Notes: generated from the sequence alone by a model not told the origin. Counted from the stretch's first letter, positions 8,148 to 16,844 are shown. The stretch is 64,000 nucleotides of DNA from an uncultured Eubacteriales bacterium (GCA_934647945.1 CAKUFK010000010.1:1-64000), one strand, 5' to 3'. Program-made: numbers and translations.

Positions 8148-8279
8148 TCGTCTATTTTGCCTGGGCAAAACCGTCCATCCGGGCGGAGAGGGCAGTCCCC
8201 ACTGAAGGATACGGTTCAGCGGGTTTCCCTGCCGCCTTAAAAAGCGCCATTTTCTGGAGGGCCGTATGGCCTATGCTTC

Positions 8280-8308
8280 TTGCCGGACGGAAGCGTCTGT
8301 GCTATACT
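8280..8308 (+). promoter_or_regulatory. glpP promoter
   Basis: TTGCCG (8280-8285), 17-bp spacer, TATACT (8303-8308), about 60 bp before the chosen glpP start. Confidence 0.7.
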
Positions 8309-8369
8309 GATGGAAAGCGGCGGAGCAACGCCGCGGATTTTGTGGAAAACAGGAAATGAGGCACGCGAT

Positions 8370-8957
8370 ATGGAACGGCCGGCTTTCTCCTTTGCCGACA
8401 GTCTGGCAGGCAATCCCATCATTGCCGCAGTCAAGGAGCCGGAGGGCCTTGACAGGGCCCTCGATTCCGACTGCGGGGTGATCTTCCTCCTATGCGGAGA
8501 CATCTGCACCATCGGGCCGCTCGCGGCCAGGGTTTCGGGACGGGGCAAGGCCCTCTTCATCCACGCCGACCTGGTGGACGGTTTGGCAGGCCGGGAAGTG
8601 GCCGTCGATTTCATTCGGGAAAACACCGGTGCCGCCGGGATCATTTCTACCAAGCCCTCCCTGATCCGCCGGGCCAGGGAGGTGGGCCTGTCCACCGTCC
8701 AGCGGTTTTTCCTCATCGATTCCCTGGCCCTGCACAACGTCCGCAGGCTGCTGGCCCCGGAGCAGCGGCAGTTCCGTCCCGACGTGGTGGAGATCCTGCC
8801 TGGCGCCATGCCCAAAGTGCTCCGCCAGCTCACCGCCTTCAGCCCGGTCCCGGTGATCGCCGGAGGGCTGATCCATGACAAGGAGGATGTCATAGCGGCG
8901 CTGGACGCGGGCGCGGCCGCCATCTCCTCCACCGACCCGGCGATCTGGTTTTTGTAA
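8370..8957 (+). CDS. glpP: Glycerol-3-phosphate-responsive antiterminator
   Basis: GlpP binds glycerol-3-phosphate and then the leader RNA of glycerol genes, preventing early termination. 195 aa, a TIM-barrel-like fold: NPIIAAVKEPEGLDRAL near the N-terminus, then FLLCGDICTIG, KALFIHADLVDGL, GIISTKPSLIRRA, QRFFLIDSLAL, EILPGAMPKV and PVIAGGLIHDKEDV, all typical of the G3P_antiterm family. I placed the start at ATG 8370 (GAGG 8 nt upstream); an upstream ATG at 8310 is possible but adds non-family residues. The glycerol kinase gene two genes downstream is the natural target. Confidence 0.93.
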   Translation: MERPAFSFADSLAGNPIIAAVKEPEGLDRALDSDCGVIFLLCGDICTIGPLAARVSGRGKALFIHADLVDGLAGREVAVDFIRENTGAAGIISTKPSLIRRAREVGLSTVQRFFLIDSLALHNVRRLLAPEQRQFRPDVVEILPGAMPKVLRQLTAFSPVPVIAGGLIHDKEDVIAALDAGAAAISSTDPAIWFL

Positions 8958-9037
8958 AAATCCCGCCGGCATCCACCGAGCGCGACAAAAAGAAAGACAC
9001 AGGCCACCTATACGCGGGCGTATCGGGAGGTGAAGAC

Positions 9038-9559
9038 ATGCCGGAGATGTGGGACATCGTGGACCAAAACGGAAACAAAACCGGACGGCTGCATGAACGG
9101 GGCAGGCCCATGCAAAAAGGGGAATACCCTCTCTCGGTTTCCGTCTGGATTCTCAACCGGCAGGGGGAATTCTTGATTTCCAAGCGGGCACCCGCCAAAA
9201 CCGCCCCCGGTATGTGGGAAACGACGGGAGGCGGCGCCATCGCCGGCGACGACGGGTTGGAAGCAGCCGCGAGGGAGGTCCGGGAAGAATTGGGGATCGC
9301 GCTGCGGTCTGAAAGCGGGCGTGTTTTTACCCGGTATACGTTTCCGCACAGCGGCGGGGACGGGGCGGCCTTCATCGAGGTTTGGGTTTTCGCTCACGAG
9401 TGCGCCCTGTCGTCGGTGAGACTCCAGCCGGAGGAAACCTGCGACGCCATGTGGGCGTCTCCGGCGGTGATAAAGCGGATGATCCGGGAGGGGCGCTTCA
9501 CCGCGTATTCGTACATGGAAGAATTGCTGGACGCGGCATCTGCCTGGCGGGAGCCGTGA
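9038..9559 (+). CDS. NUDIX hydrolase
   Basis: 173 aa. The Nudix box starts GGAIAGDDGLEAAAREVREE and ends LGI. The REVREELGI core is intact, but the first acidic position is Asp instead of Glu. The N-terminus (WDIVDQNGNKTGRLHERG) and overall layout resemble isopentenyl-diphosphate isomerase-like and YfcD-type Nudix proteins, which hydrolyse nucleoside-diphosphate-linked compounds; the substrate is not determinable. The ATG at 9038 has GGGAGG 7 nt upstream. It sits between glpP and glpK, same strand, and may simply ride in the transcript. Confidence 0.9.
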   Translation: MPEMWDIVDQNGNKTGRLHERGRPMQKGEYPLSVSVWILNRQGEFLISKRAPAKTAPGMWETTGGGAIAGDDGLEAAAREVREELGIALRSESGRVFTRYTFPHSGGDGAAFIEVWVFAHECALSSVRLQPEETCDAMWASPAVIKRMIREGRFTAYSYMEELLDAASAWREP

Positions 9560-9669
9560 ACCCCTGTCCCTCCGCCTCCCGTGGGGGCATATCCAGTCCG
9601 ATGGACGGCTCTCCGCCGTCACAAGCATATCGAAAGGCTGGCAACGCCAGGAAAGGATCTGATTATCCG

Positions 9670-11166
9670 ATGAAACCGTATATCCTAGCCCTGGATCAGG
9701 GCACTACCAGCTCCCGTGCCATCCTGTTCGACCGACGGCAGCAGGTGGTGGGCTGCGCGCAAAAGGAGTTTACCCAGATCTATCCCCAGGCCGGCTGGGT
9801 GGAACACGACGCCGAGGAAATCTACGGTTCCCAGTGGGAGGTGTTGGGCCGGGTCCTGCGGGAGACCGGTATTTCGGCCGCCGAGGTGGCCGCCATCGGC
9901 ATCACCAACCAGCGGGAAACCACCATCGTCTGGGACAAGGCGACCGGCCGCCCCATCCACAACGCCATCGTCTGGCAATGCCGCCGCACCGCGCCCCAAT
10001 GCGAGAAGATGAAAGAGGACGGGTGCGAAGGCTATGTCCGGGACAATACCGGCCTGCTCATTGACGCCTATTTTTCCGCCACCAAGGTCAAATGGTTGCT
10101 CGACAATATCCCGGGCGCCCGGGACCGGGCAAAACGGGGGGAGCTGCTGTTTGGGACAGTGGACACTTGGCTGATTTGGCGGCTCACCGGTGGAAAGGTC
10201 CATGCCACCGACTACACCAACGCCTCCCGTACCATGCTCTTCAACATCCGCACCTTGGATTGGGATGACAATATTTTATACGAATTGGATATTCCAAGAT
10301 GTATGCTACCAAAAGTATATCCCTCTTCCCATATTTACGGTACCACGGTAGTGGAGGGGACGGAAATCCCCATCGCCGCCGCCGCGGGGGATCAGCAAGC
10401 GGCGCTGTTCGGGCAGGCCTGCTTCGACAAGGGAGACGTGAAAAACACCTATGGCACCGGCTGTTTTCTGCTGATGCATCTCGGGCAGGAGTTCTGCCTG
10501 AGCCGGAACGGCCTGATCACCACATTGGCGGCGGGGACCGACGGCCGGCCGGGGTATGTGATGGAGGGCAGCGTGTTTGTGGGCGGCGCGGTGGTCCAGT
10601 GGCTGCGGGATGAGCTGGGGCTTATCGAGAAAGCGGCGGACAGCGAGTTTTTCGCCGCGCAGGTTCCAGACAGCGGCGGAGTGGTGGTCGTCCCCGCCTT
10701 TACGGGTCTCGGCGCACCTTATTGGGACATGTACGCCCGGGGCAGTCTGTTCGGGCTGACCCGTGGAGCCGGACGCAGCCATATCATCCGGGCTGCCCTG
10801 GAATCCATCGCCTACCAGTCCCGGGATTTGATGGACGCCCTGCGGGCCGACACCGGGCTCGGTATCACCGCCCTCAAAGTGGACGGCGGCGCGGCGGCGA
10901 ACAACTTCCTCATGCAGTTCCAGGCCGATATGCTGGGCTGTCCGGTCCTACGTCCCCGGGTAACTGAGACAACGGCCCTCGGAGCCGCCTTGCTGGCCGG
11001 GCTGGCGGTCGGAATGTGGGACGGCACCGATGAGCTGCGGAGGGCCTGGGGAGTGGAGCGGCGGTTCGAGCCCGCCATGGCGGCGGAGGAACAGACGAGG
11101 CTCCTCACGCGGTGGCATCGGGCGGTGGAACGCAGCCGGGACTGGCTGCAGGCCGAAGCCGAATAG
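9670..11166 (+). CDS. glpK: Glycerol kinase
   Basis: It phosphorylates glycerol to sn-glycerol-3-phosphate with ATP. 498 aa, the normal length. FGGY-kinase motifs are ALDQGTTSSRAILFD (phosphate 1), ITNQRETTIVW and WQCRRTAP (substrate site), GTVDTWLIWRLTGG, NASRTMLFNI, AGDQQAALFGQ, NTYGTGCFLL and KVDGGAAANNFLMQFQAD. The ATG at 9670 has GAAAGGA 12 nt upstream; the open frame continues far upstream but those residues are not family sequence. It is downstream of glpP and the Nudix gene, so G3P-dependent antitermination is plausible, although I could not define a convincing leader terminator in the 110-bp gap. A terminator at 11211 follows. Confidence 0.97.
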   Translation: MKPYILALDQGTTSSRAILFDRRQQVVGCAQKEFTQIYPQAGWVEHDAEEIYGSQWEVLGRVLRETGISAAEVAAIGITNQRETTIVWDKATGRPIHNAIVWQCRRTAPQCEKMKEDGCEGYVRDNTGLLIDAYFSATKVKWLLDNIPGARDRAKRGELLFGTVDTWLIWRLTGGKVHATDYTNASRTMLFNIRTLDWDDNILYELDIPRCMLPKVYPSSHIYGTTVVEGTEIPIAAAAGDQQAALFGQACFDKGDVKNTYGTGCFLLMHLGQEFCLSRNGLITTLAAGTDGRPGYVMEGSVFVGGAVVQWLRDELGLIEKAADSEFFAAQVPDSGGVVVVPAFTGLGAPYWDMYARGSLFGLTRGAGRSHIIRAALESIAYQSRDLMDALRADTGLGITALKVDGGAAANNFLMQFQADMLGCPVLRPRVTETTALGAALLAGLAVGMWDGTDELRRAWGVERRFEPAMAAEEQTRLLTRWHRAVERSRDWLQAEAE

Positions 11167-11210
11167 CCCGCATCCGGGCTTGGCACCGATACCGTCAAAC
11201 GGCGATACAA

Positions 11211-11250
11211 AAGCATCCCTGAAACCGCACGGTTCCAGGGATGCTTGTTT
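11211..11250. terminator. Bidirectional terminator between glpK and rpsI
   Basis: 11-bp stem (11211-11221 with 11236-11246), extended by an inner AACC/GGTT pair and followed by TGTTTT. It serves the convergent glpK (+) and rpsI (-). Confidence 0.8.
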
Positions 11251-11270
11251 TCGGAACATATCCGGGCCGT

Positions 11271-11675
11271 TTACCGCTTGCTGAACTGAGGCGCGCGGCG
11301 CGCGGCTTTCAGGCCGTACTTCTTGCGTTCCTTCATACGCGGATCGCGGGTGAGGAAACCAGCCTTTTTGAGGGCGGGGCGCAGCTCTTCGCTGTTGTAC
11401 TGCAGAAGGGCACGGGCGATGCCGTGACGGATGGCACCGGCCTGGCCGGTCACGCCGCCGCCGGCGACGCGGCACTCGATATCGAATTTATCCAGCGTAC
11501 CCGTGAGGGTCAGAGGCTGGCGGACGATCAGCTTCAGGGTTTCCAGGCCAAAATACTCGTCGAGCTCGCGGCCGTTTACTTTGACGCTGCCGGTGCCCTG
11601 ATACAGACGCACACGGGCAACCGACTTTTTGCGGCGGCCGGTGCCGTAGAAATAGGGTCGTTTATTGTAATCCAT
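11271..11675 (-). CDS. rpsI: 30S ribosomal protein S9
   Basis: 134 aa. Hallmarks are YGTGRRKKSVARVRL, the central GGGVTGQAGAIRHGIARAL and the basic C-terminus KYGLKAARRAPQFSKR, whose last Arg/Lys residues reach the P-site tRNA. The ATG at 11675 has GGAGG 8 nt upstream; an in-frame Met seven codons earlier is not needed. It lies 17 bp behind rplM, the conserved rplM-rpsI pair. Confidence 0.98.
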   Translation of the reverse strand: MDYNKRPYFYGTGRRKKSVARVRLYQGTGSVKVNGRELDEYFGLETLKLIVRQPLTLTGTLDKFDIECRVAGGGVTGQAGAIRHGIARALLQYNSEELRPALKKAGFLTRDPRMKERKKYGLKAARRAPQFSKR

Positions 11676-11692
11676 GAAAACAGCCTCCTTCC

Positions 11693-12121
11693 TCAAAATT
11701 CAAAAGCCTCGGGCTTCTGGGCGGCATGGGTGTGCGTGCTGCCCGCGAAGGCACGCAGGCGCAGACGGGCGGCACGGCCGATGGTGGTGTCCGGGATCAT
11801 CCCCTTGACCGCGAGTTCCATCGCCTTTTCCGGCCGTTTTTCCATCAAGGTGCCGTAATCGGTCTCCTTGAGGTGGCCGATCCAGCCGGTATGCCGGTAC
11901 CATTTTTTCTGCTCGAGCTTCTTGCCGGTGAGCACAGCCTTGGCGCAGTTGATGACGATGACGTGATCACCGCAATCCACATGGGGGGTGTACTCGGGCT
12001 TGTGCTTGCCGCGCAGCAGGACGGCGGCTTGTGCCGCGACCCGTCCGAGAGGCTTTCCGGCGGCGTCGATGATATACCACTTCCGGTCAACCTGACCGGC
12101 TTTTGCCATGTAAGTGGACAT
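11693..12121 (-). CDS. rplM: 50S ribosomal protein L13
   Basis: 142 aa, normal length. Recognised by RKWYIIDAAGKPLGRVAAQ, LLRGKHKPEYTPHVDCGD, NCAKAVLTGKKLEQKKWYRHTG, GHLKETDYGTLMEKRPEKA and AVKGMIPDTTIGR. It is an early-assembly protein of the large subunit. The ATG at 12121 has AGGAGGG 6 nt upstream. It is first gene of the rplM-rpsI operon, driven by a consensus promoter 45 bp upstream. Confidence 0.98.
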   Translation of the reverse strand: MSTYMAKAGQVDRKWYIIDAAGKPLGRVAAQAAVLLRGKHKPEYTPHVDCGDHVIVINCAKAVLTGKKLEQKKWYRHTGWIGHLKETDYGTLMEKRPEKAMELAVKGMIPDTTIGRAARLRLRAFAGSTHTHAAQKPEAFEF

Positions 12122-12165
12122 CGGATTCCCTCCTTATTTGGTTCTTTCGATTTCACAGCTTCCCG

Positions 12166-12194
12166 ATGATACCACATCCCCATACAGGTGTCAA
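12166..12194 (-). promoter_or_regulatory. rplM-rpsI promoter
   Basis: Minus-strand TTGACA (12194-12189), 17-bp spacer, TATCAT (12171-12166). The short ~40-nt leader leaves no room for a known L13 leader RNA. Confidence 0.85.
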
Positions 12195-12327
12195 GAGGAA
12201 CTTCTCAAAATTTTAATTTATGCCCCTCAATCTCCGGTTTTCTCTCGGTTTTATGCCATTATATCCCCTATTCGGCCGGTTCATTTCTGTTTTTTGCCCA
12301 GATTGTAAACCATTGTGCTTTATAAAG

Positions 12328-12356
12328 TTGACAATTCGGGCATGCCGTGCTATACT
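12328..12356 (+). promoter_or_regulatory. birA promoter
   Basis: TTGACA (12328-12333), 17-bp spacer, TATACT (12351-12356), 26 bp before the ATG. Confidence 0.88.
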
Positions 12357-12382
12357 GCCCGCGAATGAAGGGAGAGGCCGCC

Positions 12383-13447
12383 ATGCTGCTGAAAAACGCC
12401 TTACTGAAAGCGCTTTTGGAATCGGAGGGAGAGAGCTTGTCGGGCAGTGCGCTTGCCACCCGGCTGGGGGTATCCCGTACAGCCATATGGAAGGCTGCCG
12501 GACTTCTGCGGGAGGAGGGGTACGTCATCGAAGCGGGCCCCAACCGGGGATACCGGCTGATATCCGACAACGACCGGCTGAGTGAACCGGCTATCCGCCG
12601 CCTTTTGACCGGAACAGGGCTCGGCACCGAGATACATCTTTATTCCGAGCTGACCTCCACCAACGACAAAGCCAAAGAACTGGCGAATGCGGGCGCGGTG
12701 GACGGCACCGTCGTCATCGCCGACAGCCAGTCCGCGGGAAAGGGACGGCGGGGACGCTCCTTCTTCTCCCCACCGGGCAGTGGGCTGTATCTGAGCGTGA
12801 TCCTCCGTCCCCGGCTGACAGGGGAACAGGCATCCCGGATCACCTCGGCGGCGGCGGTCGCTGCCGCCCGGGCGGTGGAACGGGCCGCCTCTCTCCCCGG
12901 CGGGACGGTGGGGATCAAATGGGTCAACGACCTGTATATCCGGGGCCGCAAAATCTGCGGGATCCTCACCGAAGCTGCGCTCGATCTGGAAAGCGGCCTG
13001 CTCGATTACGCGGTGCTGGGCATCGGCATCAACACCGCGCCCATCTCGTTTCCGGAGGAGCTGCACCGGACCGCGACTTCCGTATCCAACGAATGCGGCC
13101 GTCCGGTTTCCCGCAGCGCCCTGGCGGCCTGTCTGCTCGACGAGCTGGAACGGGAACTGCCCGGGGTCGGGGAACCGCCCCCCTGCCGGTTCCTGGAGGA
13201 AAGCCGCCGCCGGTCGGTGATAGTAGGCCGGGACGTGCTGGTTACAAAGGGGAACGAAACCTTTTCCGCCCGGGCGTTGGAGATCGACGACGAAGGCGGA
13301 TTGGTGGTGGAGACCCCAGCCGGACGCCAGACCCTGCGTTCAGGGGAAGTGAGCGTCCACCTGTCTCAGGACGGGGAGACTCCGGCCGACGCCGCGGAAG
13401 GCTCTACCACACCGGCCGGACGATCTGGTGCTCCGAATCGTCGGTAA
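12383..13447 (+). CDS. birA: Biotin-[acetyl-CoA-carboxylase] ligase / biotin repressor
   Basis: 354 aa. It has an N-terminal winged helix (ALATRLGVSRTAIWKAAGLLREEGYVI), so this is the bifunctional BirA class. The ligase domain follows: SELTSTNDKAKELA, DSQSAGKGRRGRSFFSPPGSG (biotinyl-AMP loop), KWVNDLYIRGRKICGILTEA and GIGINTAP. The C-terminal SH3-like domain includes LEIDDEGGLVVETPAG. It attaches biotin to carboxylases and represses biotin genes. The start is ATG 12383 with GGGAGAGG upstream; the earlier in-frame ATG lies inside the promoter. The last 44 bp overlap tail-to-tail with the convergent CinA-fusion gene. Confidence 0.95.
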   Translation: MLLKNALLKALLESEGESLSGSALATRLGVSRTAIWKAAGLLREEGYVIEAGPNRGYRLISDNDRLSEPAIRRLLTGTGLGTEIHLYSELTSTNDKAKELANAGAVDGTVVIADSQSAGKGRRGRSFFSPPGSGLYLSVILRPRLTGEQASRITSAAAVAAARAVERAASLPGGTVGIKWVNDLYIRGRKICGILTEAALDLESGLLDYAVLGIGINTAPISFPEELHRTATSVSNECGRPVSRSALAACLLDELERELPGVGEPPPCRFLEESRRRSVIVGRDVLVTKGNETFSARALEIDDEGGLVVETPAGRQTLRSGEVSVHLSQDGETPADAAEGSTTPAGRSGAPNRR

Positions 13448-16400
13448 TGGAATAATAATGGTGCAGGATCTGGATGTAATTCCAGCCGGCCTCGCTGGCA
13501 TAGCCGACGGCGCCCATCTGGCTCAGCCCCACCCCATGGCCGTGCCCCTTGACCGTCAGGGTCAAGGTTCCATTGGTATAATTTGTAACCTCAAAGCTAT
13601 GGGACCGCATCACGGTGGTGCCGATAGCGTTGCGGAAATCGTTGCCGGTCAGATAGCGCGTCTGGCCGTCTTTGACATAGTAGAAATTCGTTTCGTAGAC
13701 ATACCCGCCGTCGCCGTCGGTGCTGCGCACCTGCAGCGGGGCCTGTCCATCCGGGATCTGGAACTGCGCCTCCGGGACCTCGTCGGCGTTCTTGGCCGTC
13801 ATCATGTAGCCCTTGACCTTCTCGAACAGGTCGACGCGGCGGATCGTCAGGGTCGAGGTATAGCTTTTGCCAAGGCCCGCCAGCCATTCCGGATTGTCGT
13901 ACCGGCTTTCAACCGACCGGCACCAGGGAAGGAAGCCGCCCCACACCTTGTCGCTGTTCGAGGTATAGCCGCTGGAAAAGGCAAAATACGGGGTAGAGAT
14001 CACCTGTTGGGCCAGCTCGGACTGGCCGGCACGGAGAATCTTGACCCCCAGCACCTCCCCCACCGCGTCATAGATTTTTTTATCGGTAGGATCGGCCTCC
14101 GGGTCAAAAGGCTTGTATGGGATGGAGAGCGGCGCCCCGGACGCGATGGCAAAGCTGTAGGAGGCCACGGCCTGCGCCTTCTGCGCCTCGGTCGAGACCT
14201 GCATGGTGGAGGCGGAGCCGAGCTCCTGCTTGACCACACGGGAGAGCGCCGTCTGCAGCTCTTCCCGGGTGGTGGGTTCGAGCCGCTCGTACTCCTCTCC
14301 TCCTTGCATCACGCTGACCTTGAAGCGGCCCATATAAAGGGATTCGGGCAAGGATCCCGCCACCGTGCCGTCCTCTTCTACGGGGGGAGGGGGAACAGGC
14401 GGATCGGTGGGTTCGGTGACGGGGGGAATGGTCACCTCGCCCGGATCAGTGGCGGTGGGGGGCAGCGTCGTCGTGGTCGTCGTACCGCCCCCGTTTCCAG
14501 TCGAGGAGGGAGGGGTATCCGACGTCGTGACCAAGGACGCGGTACTGTCCTCACTGGTTCCGTCGCCGGTGGTGTCTGCCGTATCGCTCTGGGCCGTCGT
14601 CGTCACCTGACTCGGATCAGAAGCGGTGGACGGCGCGGCCGTCACCCCGGGCTCGTTGAGCTGCCGCCATATTTCGGGCATGACTACGTCTCGGTTGACT
14701 TTTGCCGCCGACAGATCGTTTCCCGCTTCTTCATCGCTGCGCGTCTGCCGCGCCACGACCACCAGCCGGGCGCCCGGGAACCCGAATTCTTCCTCGGCCG
14801 CAGTGCTCAGCATCAGCAGGTTGTCCCCCTCCCCGACCGTGGTAGGGGTGTCGAACAGCGACCGGTCCCGGATTTCGCTGACAAACCGCAGGAAAGCGGT
14901 CTCGTCATCGAAGCGGTTCACGTCATATTCGAAATTGCCCGGATGGGCGTCCAGGGTACTCACCGCCATGACAGCGAATACCTTCCAGTCCGCATTGCGA
15001 TAAAGGGTGTCCATCTGGACGATTGGATGGGCCTGCAGGAACTCCAGATGGGTATACTCCGTCAATTGGGAAAACATCTGCCGGTTGTTGGTATTATTCC
15101 CGAAGATCACGAGGTTCCGATTGACTTCGGAAGGGGAATAGATCCTGGCGGTGTTGCTGAAGTATGGCACGCCGTACGATGACGGTTTTTTATAAAAATT
15201 CCGGCTGCTATAATACCCGTCGATCTGGCTTTGCACTACCGGGTAGTGGATTTCCGTGTCCGGTATATGGATCCAGCCCCGGATATCCGCATTGGCATCG
15301 TACAGGGCCCCGAATTTTGCCAGCATGCCCTCGGGGTAGTCACCCGAGGCGATGATATTGTCGCTGCCCGTGCCGCTACGGTCGTACAGCTCCCGCAGAT
15401 GCGCGAACTGCTGCTCGTTGAGATACGGCGTGATCACATAGAAATACAGCAGGAGCAGGAGCGTCGTCAGCACCAGGGCCGCTCCGACCACGATCCCCGC
15501 GATCTTCAGCCGCCTGGAATGGACAGGGGCCGGGGCCGCCGACGGGATGACGGCCGGCATATCGGCCTCGGGTTCTTCAATCAGTTCACCCCCGGCCATA
15601 ACCGTGGGCAGGGCCTCCAAGTAACGGCGTACCAGATCGAGGGCATTGGATGTGGCGAGGTGCCGGATATAGTCCCGGTCCCCCTCGCCGCGGCCGGCCA
15701 CGATCTGCTTGACCCATACCCGCTTTTCATCCGCCAGGGCGATATAGACGGTCCCGACCGGTTTATCCTCACTCGGCTCCGGCCCGGCGACACCGGTGAT
15801 ACCCACACCGAGTTTCGCGCCGCTGACCCGCCGGACGCCCATGGCCATGGCGCAGGCCACTTCGGGGCTGACCGCTCCATGCTCCTCGAGCAGGGATTCC
15901 GGCACACCCAGCACGTTGTGCTTGATTTCCTTGGAATAGGCCGCGACCCCGCATTCGAACACCGCCGACGCCCCCGGGACCTCGGTGATCCGGGTGGAGA
16001 GGAGGCCGGCCGTGCAGGACTCCGCCGTCGCGATCTGCAGCCCCTTCTCTTTTAAGAGGGACACCACGGCTTTTTGCAGGCTGCCCGCATCCACACCATA
16101 TACGTTGACGCCGAGCCGCTTGCGGATTTCCTCCGTCACCGGCGCGCACATCGCCCGTGCGGCCTCCCGGTTTTCGGCATGGGCCGTCACCCGGAGCACC
16201 ACTTCGCCCTCCTTGGCGTAAGGGGCGACCGTGGGGTTTTCTCCGCACACGAGGTCGGCCAGCCGTTCAGCGACGGCGGATTCGGACAGGCCGAACACAC
16301 CCACCGTCTGTGAATAGATCGTGCCGCCCGAAAAACGGCTGAGATAGGGCGCCACATAATCGTTGAACATCGGGATGAGCTCCCGGGGCGGCCCAGGAAG

Positions 16401-16844
16401 GAGCAGGATGCTCTGCCCATACCGCTCCACCGCGCATCCCGGGGCGGTGCCGTGGTCGTTCGGGAATACGATGCAGCCCTCGGGCAGCATCGCCTGCTTT
16501 TTGTTGTTTTCGGTCATTTCGCGGCCGGTGTTTCGGAAATACTCCTCGATGCGCCGCAGGCTCTCCTCATCGGGTACCAGCGGCAGGCCGAGGACATCGG
16601 CCACGGTTTCACGGGTCAGATCGTCCTGCGTCGGTCCCAGTCCCCCGGTCAGCAGCACGAGGTCGCTGCGGCCCATCGCCAGGCGCAGCACCTCCCCCAA
16701 ACGGTCGATATTGTCTCCGACCGTGGATTGGTACAGCATCCCGATCCCGTAAGCGGCAAGCTCACGGGACAGGAACTGGCTGTTGGTATTGACGATATCC
16801 CCCAACAGCAGCTCGGTACCGACGGTGATGATCTCCGCGTTCAT
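13404..16844 (-). CDS. CinA / degenerate class-B sortase / SpoIID trans-envelope fusion protein
   Basis: One uninterrupted 1146-aa frame; ATG at 16844 with GGAGG 6 nt upstream. Residues 1-~420 are a complete CinA: MoaB-like part (TVGTELLLGDIVNTNSQ, LTGGLGPTQDDLTRETVADV) and NMN-deamidase part (TAESCTAGLL, GVGITGVAGPEPSEDKPVGT). A basic stretch HSRRLK precedes one membrane span (~447-471), so CinA stays inside. Outside follow a class-B sortase fold (~481-708; RGWIHIPDTEIHYPVVQSQ) with both catalytic residues replaced (GNN for GHN, LSTA for LSTC), a Thr/Pro-rich linker (~735-825), and a SpoIID glycan-cleaving domain (~835-1145; RVVKQELGSA with the conserved Glu, VWGGFLPWCRSVES, GHGHGVGLSQMGA). 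CinA is normally ~415 aa and separate. An internal ATG just before the span has GGAGG about 14 nt upstream, so a second shorter product is possible. Confidence 0.88.
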   Translation of the reverse strand: MNAEIITVGTELLLGDIVNTNSQFLSRELAAYGIGMLYQSTVGDNIDRLGEVLRLAMGRSDLVLLTGGLGPTQDDLTRETVADVLGLPLVPDEESLRRIEEYFRNTGREMTENNKKQAMLPEGCIVFPNDHGTAPGCAVERYGQSILLLPGPPRELIPMFNDYVAPYLSRFSGGTIYSQTVGVFGLSESAVAERLADLVCGENPTVAPYAKEGEVVLRVTAHAENREAARAMCAPVTEEIRKRLGVNVYGVDAGSLQKAVVSLLKEKGLQIATAESCTAGLLSTRITEVPGASAVFECGVAAYSKEIKHNVLGVPESLLEEHGAVSPEVACAMAMGVRRVSGAKLGVGITGVAGPEPSEDKPVGTVYIALADEKRVWVKQIVAGRGEGDRDYIRHLATSNALDLVRRYLEALPTVMAGGELIEEPEADMPAVIPSAAPAPVHSRRLKIAGIVVGAALVLTTLLLLLYFYVITPYLNEQQFAHLRELYDRSGTGSDNIIASGDYPEGMLAKFGALYDANADIRGWIHIPDTEIHYPVVQSQIDGYYSSRNFYKKPSSYGVPYFSNTARIYSPSEVNRNLVIFGNNTNNRQMFSQLTEYTHLEFLQAHPIVQMDTLYRNADWKVFAVMAVSTLDAHPGNFEYDVNRFDDETAFLRFVSEIRDRSLFDTPTTVGEGDNLLMLSTAAEEEFGFPGARLVVVARQTRSDEEAGNDLSAAKVNRDVVMPEIWRQLNEPGVTAAPSTASDPSQVTTTAQSDTADTTGDGTSEDSTASLVTTSDTPPSSTGNGGGTTTTTTLPPTATDPGEVTIPPVTEPTDPPVPPPPVEEDGTVAGSLPESLYMGRFKVSVMQGGEEYERLEPTTREELQTALSRVVKQELGSASTMQVSTEAQKAQAVASYSFAIASGAPLSIPYKPFDPEADPTDKKIYDAVGEVLGVKILRAGQSELAQQVISTPYFAFSSGYTSNSDKVWGGFLPWCRSVESRYDNPEWLAGLGKSYTSTLTIRRVDLFEKVKGYMMTAKNADEVPEAQFQIPDGQAPLQVRSTDGDGGYVYETNFYYVKDGQTRYLTGNDFRNAIGTTVMRSHSFEVTNYTNGTLTLTVKGHGHGVGLSQMGAVGYASEAGWNYIQILHHYYSITDDSEHQIVRPVW

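Larger units (their letters stand above)
7861..8369. other. Divergent intergenic region between smpB and glpP
   Basis: It holds no convincing protein gene. On the minus strand it carries the smpB promoter (8119-8147) and a ~250-nt leader. The leader contains a bulged hairpin at about 8045-8078 (arms TTAAAAG...GGCC / GGCC...CTTTTAA) and a GC-rich hairpin at about 7938-7962 that is followed by CTTTTT on the plus strand. On the plus strand the right part holds the glpP promoter. Confidence 0.6.

Noticed and set aside
9560..9669. GlpP-controlled leader terminator before glpK
   Set aside because: Only a 7-bp pairing with a ~47-nt loop (GAGCCGT/ACGGCTC) is visible; too weak to annotate as a terminator.
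13428..15182. 584-codon open frame on the plus strand opposite the SpoIID/sortase part
   Set aside because: Mirror of the fusion gene; Gly/Arg/His-rich, no recognisable domain.
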